Assembly (NCBI RefSeq): GCF_014653175.1
Contig: NZ_BNAG01000001.1
Location: 1,054,001-1,118,000 of the forward strand
Source of the DNA: Roseivirga thermotolerans
GTDB taxonomy: Bacteria > Bacteroidota > Bacteroidia > Cytophagales > Cyclobacteriaceae
Direction of reading: 5' to 3'
DNA length: 64,000 nucleotides
Part shown: piece by piece, positions 8,572 through 15,452 of the stretch
Numbering within the stretch: the stretch's first letter is position 1
Layout: the number at the start of each line of letters is the position of its first letter
The notes under the pieces: model-generated
Told to the model about the DNA's origin: nothing
Databases searched by the model: none
What the model saw: only the letters and a program-made list of their open reading frames with translations
Made by a program: the position numbers and the translations under genes

Positions 8572-9966
8572 ATGAAGAAACTTCCTTTGCATGTCAAAAT
8601 CATGATTGGACTGTTTGCCGGAGTAATCTGGGCATTCCTCTCAAGTTCTGTAGGCTGGAATCAATTTACCATAGACTGGATCGATCCCTTTGGGCAGATT
8701 TTTATTCGTATGCTCAAATACATTGCAGTACCTCTGGTGTTGCTGTCTATCATAAGCGGTATTTCAGGCCTCAAAGACATGTCTAAGTTGGGTCGAATGG
8801 GAGGTAAAACACTTGGCTTTTACCTGGTAACCACGGTGGCCGCAGTGGGTATTGGCTTGCTCCTGGTCAACGTGATTAAACCGGGCGCGCTCATCGATGA
8901 CGAGCAACGCATCAAGAACAGGCTAAGCTATGAGTTTTGGGCATTGGAAAACGGTGTCGAAATACTGGATGGCAAGAACTATCGCGATAACCCCGAGTAT
9001 GACCACCTGTATGAACATCAGGAGATGTCTGAAGAAGAGAAACAAATGGTAGCCGAAAAGCAGGCTGCAGCTTCAGAAAATAAAGATGCCGGTCCACTTG
9101 CCTTTTTGGTAGACATGGTGCCACAAAACATAATACTCTCTCTGGGCAACGATAAACTCATGCTGCAGGTGATCTTTTTTGGGATCTTCTTTGGCATTTG
9201 TATGGCTGCTCTGCCCGATGATAAAGTGAGCGGGCTGAGTTCGTTTATTAATGGAGCCAACGAGGTCTTTCTGAAAATGGTGGACTATGTAATGCAAGCC
9301 GCTCCGTTTTTTGTGTTTTGTCTTTTGGCCGGAGTAATTGCCAAAATGGCCGATACACCGGCTCAGGTATTCGAGATTTTTAAAGGGCTGGCCTCTTACT
9401 CGGTTACCCTCGTTCTTGGCTTGCTTTTTCTCATTTTCGGGTTTTACCCAACCATTATTCGCACCTTTATTAAATCGCTTACCTACCGCAAGTTCTTCAA
9501 AAAGGTAAGTCCGGCACAGTTTCTGGCTTTTTCAACCAGTTCCAGCGCGGCTACACTTCCCGTTACCATGGAGTGTGTAGAAGAAAATCTTGGGGTTTCT
9601 AAAAACGTATCGAGCTTTGTTTTACCAATAGGAGCAACCGTAAACATGGACGGTACCAGCCTGTATCAGGCGGTAGCTGTAGTATTTATGGCCCAGCTAC
9701 ATATGGTAGATCTCTCCCTAGTGCAGCAGCTAACTATTGTACTCACGGCCACCCTGGCCTCAATTGGCAGTGCGGCCGTTCCTAGTGCAGGCCTGGTAAT
9801 GATGGTTGTAGTGCTGCAATCGGTTGGGCTTAATCCGGCATGGATAGCCATTATCTTTCCGGTAGATAGGCCACTGGATATGCTTCGAACGGTTGTAAAC
9901 GTGACCGGAGATACGGTGGTTTCTTCTTTGGTTGCCAAATCGGAAGGCGAATTAAAGGAAGACTAA
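8572..9966 (+). CDS. Dicarboxylate/amino acid:cation symporter (DAACS, GltP/DctA-like)
   Basis: A 464-residue secondary transporter of the glutamate/aspartate/dicarboxylate family. Typical features are the serine-rich re-entrant loop (FSTSSSAATLPVTMECVEEN), the TM7 cation site (VLPIGATVNMDGTSLYQA) and the substrate-binding TM8 (FPVDRPLDMLRTVVNVTGDT). A charged insertion at about residues 105-175 (NGVEILDGKNYRDN ... EKQMVAEKQAAASENK) separates the early helices, as in other Bacteroidota members. The substrate (glutamate, aspartate or C4-dicarboxylate) cannot be fixed from sequence. It follows aroC by 16 bp and may be transcribed with it. Confidence 0.92.
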   Translation: MKKLPLHVKIMIGLFAGVIWAFLSSSVGWNQFTIDWIDPFGQIFIRMLKYIAVPLVLLSIISGISGLKDMSKLGRMGGKTLGFYLVTTVAAVGIGLLLVNVIKPGALIDDEQRIKNRLSYEFWALENGVEILDGKNYRDNPEYDHLYEHQEMSEEEKQMVAEKQAAASENKDAGPLAFLVDMVPQNIILSLGNDKLMLQVIFFGIFFGICMAALPDDKVSGLSSFINGANEVFLKMVDYVMQAAPFFVFCLLAGVIAKMADTPAQVFEIFKGLASYSVTLVLGLLFLIFGFYPTIIRTFIKSLTYRKFFKKVSPAQFLAFSTSSSAATLPVTMECVEENLGVSKNVSSFVLPIGATVNMDGTSLYQAVAVVFMAQLHMVDLSLVQQLTIVLTATLASIGSAAVPSAGLVMMVVVLQSVGLNPAWIAIIFPVDRPLDMLRTVVNVTGDTVVSSLVAKSEGELKED

Positions 9967-9978
9967 GAACTTATCCCT

Positions 9979-9986
9979 TACCTTTG
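9979..9986 (+). promoter_or_regulatory. -7 element (TACCTTTG) for the Nfu gene
   Basis: Matches TAnnTTTG and lies 29 bp before the ATG at 10016. No TTG is seen at the -33 position. Confidence 0.5.
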
Positions 9987-10015
9987 CGGTTAAGACTTAG
10001 CAAATTACAATTGAT

Positions 10016-10585
10016 ATGAGACCGGTAAATATATATATGGAAGCCAACCCTAACCCAAACTCAATGAAGTTTGTGGTTAACTTTATGTTGCTTCAAGATG
10101 GTGTCAGCTTTGATTACCCCAATGCCGAGGCCGCTCAGCAGTCGCCATTGGCACAAGAACTTTTCCAATTGCCTTATGTCGACCGGGTGTTTTACATGAG
10201 CAACTTTATTACCGTAACCAAGAAGGAGGAAGTTGATTGGTTGGAAATTCAAGACGAGATAAAGTCTGTAATAAAACCCTATTTGGAAAACGAAAAACCA
10301 CTGTTGCTGGAAGAGCTGGATAAAGACCCTCTTTTCGATGAAAACGACTCAGAAGTGGTAAAGAAAATAAAGGGTATACTGGATGAATACATTCGGCCAG
10401 CGGTAGAACAGGACGGTGGAGCCATTGGTTTCTCTTCATTTCAAGACGGAGTGGTTAAGGTAAAGCTTCAGGGCTCGTGTAGTGGATGTCCTGCTTCAAC
10501 GGTTACCCTTAAAAATGGCATAGAGAATCTGCTAAAACAGATGTTGCCCAACGATGTGAAGGAAGTAATAGCCGAAGACGCTTAA
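10016..10585 (+). CDS. Nfu-type Fe-S cluster carrier protein
   Basis: A 189-residue protein that carries [4Fe-4S] clusters to apo-enzymes. The N-terminal Nfu_N domain (residues about 1-90: IYMEANPNPNSMKFVVNF ... VDRVFYMSNFITVTK) is followed by a C-terminal NifU-like domain (KIKGILDEYIRPAVEQDGG ... GSCSGCPASTVTLKNGIE) with the CxxC cluster ligands. This two-domain layout resembles mitochondrial NFU1. It has its own -7 element. No suf or isc genes are adjacent. Confidence 0.93.
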   Translation: MRPVNIYMEANPNPNSMKFVVNFMLLQDGVSFDYPNAEAAQQSPLAQELFQLPYVDRVFYMSNFITVTKKEEVDWLEIQDEIKSVIKPYLENEKPLLLEELDKDPLFDENDSEVVKKIKGILDEYIRPAVEQDGGAIGFSSFQDGVVKVKLQGSCSGCPASTVTLKNGIENLLKQMLPNDVKEVIAEDA

Positions 10586-10587
10586 TA

Positions 10588-10625
10588 CCAGGCAGCCGCA
10601 TCCGTATAGAGAGTTGGCTGCCCGG
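10588..10625. other. Hairpin after the Nfu gene
   Basis: GGCAGCC / GGCTGCC (10591-10597, 10616-10622) with an 18-nt loop lies just after the Nfu stop. There is no T-tract, so it may be a processing or stability element and not an intrinsic terminator. Confidence 0.4.
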
Positions 10626-10684
10626 TCTTCAAAGGTTGAATATCTGCCCAATAGTTGGGTTAGTTACACATAAACCTCTTTGCT

Positions 10685-11578
10685 ATGAAATTTGGAGGCG
10701 TTGCCAACCCTGAATCCATCGATTTTACTCTTCCTCCCGACCATGAAGGAACCCTTGCTTTGCTAAGCAGGGGAGAAGGACTTCAAAAGCCTCGTATTTA
10801 TGTAGGTTGTGCCAAATGGAACCGATCTGACCTGAAAGGTTTTTACCCGAGAGGTACCAAAGATGAATTGACCTACTATGCCACGCAATTCAACAGCATA
10901 GAACTTAATGCCACTTTCTATAATTTTTATAGCAAAGAGCAGTATGCGGCCTGGGCGCAAAAGACACCGGATCACTTCAGGTTTTTTCCAAAGGTAAATC
11001 AGATGATTAGCCATATGAAAAGGCTGAATGATGTGGACAGATATACCGAGGAATTTTGCGAGTCGCTAATTGGTCTGAAAGAAAAGTTGGGCATGGTATT
11101 CTTACAACTGCACAACAACTTTGGACCAAAAAACTGGGATAGACTGGAGCGTTTTCTCAATGGATTCCCCAAAGAAATACCCCTGGCGGTTGAAGTAAGA
11201 CATACCGATTGGCTGAACCAGGAAGACGTGGCCAACCGCTTCTACCAATTGCTGGAGTCTAAAAGAGTCTCTAATATCATTACCGACACAGCAGGGCGTA
11301 GAGATTTGCTTCATATGCGCCTCACAACACCGCAGGTTTTTATTCGCTATGTGGGAGCCAACCATGAGTCGGACTATACTCGGCTAGATGATTGGTTGCA
11401 ACGAATAAAGGCTTGGGTGGCTACCGGAGGCCTGACAGATATTTACTTTTTTGTACACCAGAATTTAGAGAAAGCTTCTCCATTACTCTCTGCCTACTTT
11501 ATTAAAAAACTCAATGCTGAACTAGGTTATGAGCTTCAAGTACCCGAAACTCAATCTACTCAGTCGTCTCTTTTTTAA
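10685..11578 (+). CDS. DUF72-family protein (YecE-like)
   Basis: A 297-residue protein of the DUF72 family, a TIM-barrel fold of unknown activity. Recognisable blocks are IYVGCAKWNRSDLKGFYP, the segment YYATQFNSIELNATFYN, FRFFPKVNQMISH, the strand LGMVFLQLHNNFGP and LAVEVRHTDWLN. There is no signal peptide, so it is cytoplasmic. Family members often sit near DNA-repair or Fe-S genes, but no substrate is established. It is convergent with acs, 17 bp away. Confidence 0.88.
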   Translation: MKFGGVANPESIDFTLPPDHEGTLALLSRGEGLQKPRIYVGCAKWNRSDLKGFYPRGTKDELTYYATQFNSIELNATFYNFYSKEQYAAWAQKTPDHFRFFPKVNQMISHMKRLNDVDRYTEEFCESLIGLKEKLGMVFLQLHNNFGPKNWDRLERFLNGFPKEIPLAVEVRHTDWLNQEDVANRFYQLLESKRVSNIITDTAGRRDLLHMRLTTPQVFIRYVGANHESDYTRLDDWLQRIKAWVATGGLTDIYFFVHQNLEKASPLLSAYFIKKLNAELGYELQVPETQSTQSSLF

Positions 11579-11595
11579 GCAGTAGACCGATTGGC

Positions 11596-13494
11596 TCAAA
11601 GGCCTGCCCCTTTAATAATGTCGTCTACCACTTCCGGATTGAGCAAGGTAGAAGTATCACCAAGGTTTGATAGGTCTTTGCTGGCCACCTTGCGGAGAAT
11701 TCTGCGCATAATTTTTCCTGAGCGTGTTTTAGGAAGCCCGGGCACTATTTGCACTATGTCCGGTTTGGCAATTGGGCCAATAATTTTGCGCACGGTCTCT
11801 TTTATTTCTTCCTTCAGACTCTCCTCAGTGCGTCCTGTCATGTCGCAAATCACAAAAGCATAAATGCCTTGCCCTTTTACTTCGTGTGGAAAACCCACCA
11901 CGGCCGACTCTACCACTTTTGGATGCTCGTTGATGGCATTTTCTACTTCGGCCGTTCCCATTCGATGTCCCGAAACGTTAATCACATCATCTACCCGACC
12001 GAGTATTCTGAGGTAACCGTCATGGTCTCTTTTGGCTCCATCGCCCGTAAAATACATGCCCTTGTAAGTCGAAAAATATACGTTTTTGCACTTTTCATGA
12101 TCGCCATAAGTGGTGCGCAACATGGACGGCCATGGAAACTTTATGCACAAATTGCCTTCTACATTATTTCCGGTAAGTTCATTGCCTTCCGCATCTACAA
12201 TCACCGGTTGAACACCCGGAAGAGGCAGCGAAGCATGTGCCGGTTTGTTTGGTGTAATGCCTGCCAGGGCCGAAATCATGATTCCTCCTGTCTCGGTTTG
12301 CCACCAGGTATCTACAAGAGGGCAATTGCCTTTGCCTATATGGTCATGATACCAGTGCCAGGCCTCTTCATTGATGGGCTCGCCAACAGAACCTATAACC
12401 TTTAGCGAAGAGAGACTATAGGGTTCTACAGGCTCCAGACCGTAAGCTTGCAGGGCACGGATGGCTGTGGGCGCGGTATAGAATTGGTTGACTTTATATT
12501 TGTCTACAATTTCCCAGAATCGGCCCGGATGAGGATGAGTGGGGACTCCCTCAAACATTAGCGTGGTGGCCCCTGCCAATAACGGGCCGTAGACAATGTA
12601 TGAGTGGCCGGTAATCCAACCTACATCGGCCGTACACCAGTAAATATCGCCCTGACTATACTGAAATACATTGAGAAACGAATAATAGCTATATACCATG
12701 TACCCCCCCGTGGTGTGCACTACCCCTTTGGGTTTGCCGGTAGATCCTGAGGTGTAAAGAATAAACAGCATGTCTTCAGCGTCCATTTCTTCCGCCTCAA
12801 ACTCGTAGGGCTGGCCATCAATTGCATTGTGCCACCACAGGTCGCGGTTGGTCACCATATTCACGGGTTGATGTGTTCGTTGCAGTACAATTACCTTTTG
12901 CACCGATGTGCATTTGGTCAGGGCTTCATCTACAACCGCCTTTACCTCAATTTGCTTTTGGCCACGAAAGTTACCATCGGATGTCAGTACCATTTTGGCC
13001 TGGCAGTCATTAATTCGATCGGCCAAAGAACTAGCCGAGAACCCGGCAAAGACCACTGAGTGAATGGCGCCTACTCTGGCACAGGCCAACATGGCGATGG
13101 CTGCCTCCGGAACCATGGGCATGTAGATAATCACCCGGTCGCCTTTACCAATACCCTGAGCCTTTAGTGCATTGCAAAACTGGTTGGTAAGGCGGTATAA
13201 TTCGCTGTAAGTAAGGGTTCTGTTAGGTTCATCCGGATTATTAGGTTCCCAGATGATGGCAGGAGTTTCTCCTTTAGTATATAAATGGCGTTCAAAAATA
13301 TTCTCAGTTAGGTTGAGCTTACCATTCACAAACCACTTCACATTGGGGCCTTCAAAGTCCCATTCCAGGGTTTTAGTCCATTTTTTACGCCAGTGGAACG
13401 ATTCAGCAATTCTGGACCAAAAGGCTTCGGGCTCCAATACGCTTTTTTGATACTCATGAAAGTAACCGGAAAGGGTCTGTATTTTGTGGCTCAT
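11596..13494 (-). CDS. acs: Acetyl-CoA synthetase
   Basis: A 632-residue AMP-forming ligase that makes acetyl-CoA from acetate, ATP and CoA. Seen: the N-terminal ACAS_N segment, the P-loop-like adenylation motif (ILYTSGSTGKPKGVVHTTGGY), the acetate pocket and hinge (VDTWWQTETGGIMIS), YFTGDGAKRDHDGYLRILGRVDDVINVSGHR, and the C-terminal TRSGKIMRRILRK whose lysine is the usual acetylation-controlled catalytic residue. The length is close to the family norm of about 650. It is a stand-alone gene. A minus-strand sequence like CAACTTTTGAAC upstream could be a degenerate -7 element. Confidence 0.96.
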   Translation of the reverse strand: MSHKIQTLSGYFHEYQKSVLEPEAFWSRIAESFHWRKKWTKTLEWDFEGPNVKWFVNGKLNLTENIFERHLYTKGETPAIIWEPNNPDEPNRTLTYSELYRLTNQFCNALKAQGIGKGDRVIIYMPMVPEAAIAMLACARVGAIHSVVFAGFSASSLADRINDCQAKMVLTSDGNFRGQKQIEVKAVVDEALTKCTSVQKVIVLQRTHQPVNMVTNRDLWWHNAIDGQPYEFEAEEMDAEDMLFILYTSGSTGKPKGVVHTTGGYMVYSYYSFLNVFQYSQGDIYWCTADVGWITGHSYIVYGPLLAGATTLMFEGVPTHPHPGRFWEIVDKYKVNQFYTAPTAIRALQAYGLEPVEPYSLSSLKVIGSVGEPINEEAWHWYHDHIGKGNCPLVDTWWQTETGGIMISALAGITPNKPAHASLPLPGVQPVIVDAEGNELTGNNVEGNLCIKFPWPSMLRTTYGDHEKCKNVYFSTYKGMYFTGDGAKRDHDGYLRILGRVDDVINVSGHRMGTAEVENAINEHPKVVESAVVGFPHEVKGQGIYAFVICDMTGRTEESLKEEIKETVRKIIGPIAKPDIVQIVPGLPKTRSGKIMRRILRKVASKDLSNLGDTSTLLNPEVVDDIIKGAGL

Positions 13495-13570
13495 ACTAGG
13501 AGGTTCAAAAGTTGATATTGATGGAATAAGTTAAAAGATTCGACAGAGAGCTACAATGCAAAATGATAAA

Positions 13571-13624
13571 AGAAAAGGCTGTTTCGGCCGGCAGATGTGT
13601 TAACACCTGTTTACCCAAACAGCC
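13571..13624 (-). terminator. Terminator hairpin after the first lipoprotein gene
   Basis: The perfect 8-bp arms GGCTGTTT / AAACAGCC (13577-13584, 13617-13624) enclose a second hairpin (13592-13598 with 13603-13609). On the minus strand the structure is followed by a T-rich tract. Confidence 0.65.
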
Positions 13625-13648
13625 CTTAAGTGGTTGCTGTAGTAGCTG

Positions 13649-14224
13649 CTATTGAATAGTAACATTAAACGTTACCCGCACATCTTCTTCGCCTCCGGCA
13701 TTGGTTTGGTCTCCCTCTGCAACTCCCGTTTGGAACTTGGCTGGCTCATGCACCAGAATTACCGTAAGAGTACCGGTGCTGGCGTTTCCTGCCGAAGCAT
13801 TATTCTTGAGCCCAACAGGGTAATCCTGTCCGTCTATGGTATAATCTGTTTCGGTGTCGTTGTATTCTACCAAAAGTGTAAGGCTCGAGCTGATTTCAAA
13901 GAAGAGCTGATGGTCTCTGGCTTCTGCCTTTATTTCTGGAGTAATGTTTACAGCCCCATTAAAAAAGGCCAGAGTAAGGTCGTACGTATTGCTTTCTGTA
14001 AGAACAATATCGTCAATCACCGGGTCAGAGCCACCGTCTCCATCGGTATCTTCCCAGCTAGCCACTATGGTCTCGTTAATAGGCCCTGTGCTGGTAAAAG
14101 TGAGCTCTACTTTGGTAATGAGTTCTTCTTCATTTACCGGATCCGGGTCGTCTTTGTCGCAACCCAGGGATACTGTAGCCAGAAGGGCCACCAGCAACCA
14201 GTTCAATTTTATTAGCTTCTTCAT
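13649..14224 (-). CDS. Secreted lipoprotein, tandem paralogue A
   Basis: A 191-residue protein with a type II signal peptide ending in the lipobox VSLGC, followed by an acidic tether (DKDDPDPVNEEELIT). The body is beta-rich with no known domain. The C-terminal region (VILVHEPAK ... GGEEDVRVTFNVTIQ) closely matches the neighbour at 14375-14941, so the two are a tandem duplication. The start is ATG 14224, which gives a canonical signal peptide; the upstream extension is not expected to be translated. Each gene has its own terminator. Function unknown; probably attached to the outer membrane or cell surface. Confidence 0.8.
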   Translation of the reverse strand: MKKLIKLNWLLVALLATVSLGCDKDDPDPVNEEELITKVELTFTSTGPINETIVASWEDTDGDGGSDPVIDDIVLTESNTYDLTLAFFNGAVNITPEIKAEARDHQLFFEISSSLTLLVEYNDTETDYTIDGQDYPVGLKNNASAGNASTGTLTVILVHEPAKFQTGVAEGDQTNAGGEEDVRVTFNVTIQ

Positions 14225-14317
14225 GATTATCGGATTAGGTAGTTTATCGGTCAATATTGCAAAAAATTAGGCAAAATACACACCCTGCATGGTATAGATG
14301 GTAGGGTAGATGAAACG

Positions 14318-14343
14318 AAAAAAGGGCAGCTCTTCAGCCGCCC
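14318..14343 (-). terminator. Terminator after the second lipoprotein gene
   Basis: GGGCGGCT / AGCTGCCC (one wobble pair, 4-nt loop) followed on the minus strand by six T. Confidence 0.75.
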
Positions 14344-14374
14344 CGTGGGAATTGTATTTGAGAAAACTACTGAG

Positions 14375-14941
14375 TTATTGTATGGTTGCACTAAAGTTCA
14401 CCCTTACATCTTCTTCGCCACCGGCATTAGTCGGATCACCCGCGCTTACGCCACTGGCGCTTTTATTAGGCTCATGAATGAGTAATACAGTAAGCGTGCC
14501 GTTGCTGGCATCGCCCGTTGTGGCTGTGCCCATTAGGCCCAGCGGCTTGCCATTACCGTCCTCATCGTTGTAAGCATAAGTAAAGTTGAGGCCGCTGGCG
14601 GCTACAAAGAATACCTGATGCTCTTCGGCTTCTTCTTCAACCTCTTCAGTAATATCTTCTGTAGGGGTTTCCGACTCATTTAAGAATTCTACTGAAACAC
14701 TATAGGTAGTATTGGCTGCCAAAGTAGGGTTGGTAATTACCGGTGCATTGCCTCCTTCGCCATCAAGGTCTTGAAATGTAGCTACAATGGCCGAGCCGCC
14801 ACCGGAGGGAGTAAACGTTACCCGAACGGTAGTGATCAGCTCTTCTTCATTAACTGGCTCTGGATCGTCATTGTCGCAGGCCATAAGACCTAGCAGCAAA
14901 AACGCCATTAGAAATGATTTGATCGTGGTTATGTTTTTCAT
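14375..14941 (-). CDS. Secreted lipoprotein, tandem paralogue B
   Basis: A 188-residue lipoprotein with lipobox GLMAC and the tether DNDDPEPVNEEELIT, nearly the same as paralogue A. The C-terminal block (VLLIHEPNKSASGVSAGDP ... GGEEDVRVNFSATIQ) is shared. The middle differs and contains a glutamate-rich stretch (TEDITEEVEEEAEEHQ). The start is ATG 14941. It is divergent from the PadR-permease operon across 178 bp holding several inverted repeats, so the PadR protein may also control it. Function unknown. Confidence 0.8.
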   Translation of the reverse strand: MKNITTIKSFLMAFLLLGLMACDNDDPEPVNEEELITTVRVTFTPSGGGSAIVATFQDLDGEGGNAPVITNPTLAANTTYSVSVEFLNESETPTEDITEEVEEEAEEHQVFFVAASGLNFTYAYNDEDGNGKPLGLMGTATTGDASNGTLTVLLIHEPNKSASGVSAGDPTNAGGEEDVRVNFSATIQ

Positions 14942-15011
14942 AATCAGAATAACTTTTGTGCAATATTGTTGCAAATGCAAGTCTGTTGCAAGAGTTATTT
15001 AGAAAATCTTA

Positions 15012-15022
15012 CAGACGGTCTG
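15012..15022. promoter_or_regulatory. Short palindrome in the lipoprotein/PadR intergenic region
   Basis: CAGAC-G-GTCTG, a perfect 5-1-5 palindrome 71 bp upstream of the lipoprotein start. It may be an operator for the minus-strand gene. Confidence 0.25.
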
Positions 15023-15056
15023 ATGAGCGGTAGCTTGGTCTGTGTTTTACAATAAG

Positions 15057-15075
15057 TTCTACAAATGTTGTAGAA
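15057..15075. promoter_or_regulatory. Probable PadR operator, full site
   Basis: TTCTACAA-ATG-TTGTAGAA, a perfect 8-bp inverted repeat with a 3-bp spacer, 45 bp upstream of the PadR start. PadR dimers typically bind dyads of this size in their own promoters. Confidence 0.6.
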
Positions 15076-15098
15076 ATGGGTGGTTCTTGCTTTATTTG

Positions 15099-15114
15099 TT
15101 CTACAATAGTTGAA
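15099..15114. promoter_or_regulatory. Probable PadR operator, degenerate second site
   Basis: The half-site TTCTACAA recurs exactly, followed by TAG and a decayed arm TTGAA, just before the PadR start codon. It suggests two bound dimers. Confidence 0.45.
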
Positions 15115-15119
15115 ATAAT

Positions 15120-15452
15120 ATGAGTCAAAGTTTGGGAAACTTAGAAGAGACCATTTTGCTCTTAGTGGCTGTAATGCCCGAAGAGGCCTATGGATATACG
15201 GTTGCAGAAGCCTATGCAGAGCATATGAAGAGCCGAATTTCTATCTCGGCCATTCACACCGTACTAAAACGATTGGAAAAGAAAGGGTTAATTTCTTCAA
15301 AAATGGGAGGAGCAACTGCTGAAAGGGGCGGACGGAGAAAACGAATTTTTGAAGTGACCAAGGTGGGGCTTTCCACTTTGGAGCAAATTCAGGAAAGCCG
15401 CCAGAAATTGTGGCAAATGATGCCCAAGGTCAACTTTTCTTACCAGCTATGA
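15120..15452 (+). CDS. PadR-family transcriptional regulator
   Basis: A 110-residue winged-helix repressor. The N-terminal PadR domain is clear (LGNLEETILLLVAVMPEEAYGYTVAEAY ... ISISAIHTVLKRLEKKGLISS, then the wing GGRRKRIFEVTKVGLSTLEQ). Its stop overlaps the permease start as ATGA (15449-15452), so the genes are translationally coupled. Bacteroidota often pair a short PadR with a large MacB-like permease carrying a prefix domain. Two dyads just upstream suggest autorepression. The ligand is unknown. Confidence 0.9.
   Translation: MSQSLGNLEETILLLVAVMPEEAYGYTVAEAYAEHMKSRISISAIHTVLKRLEKKGLISSKMGGATAERGGRRKRIFEVTKVGLSTLEQIQESRQKLWQMMPKVNFSYQL

Noticed and set aside
11749-12405. 218-codon open frame on the plus strand
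   Set aside because: It is wholly antisense to acs and its translation has no family features.
13652-14215. 187-codon open frame on the plus strand
   Set aside because: It is antisense to lipoprotein A, which has a clear lipobox and a paralogue.
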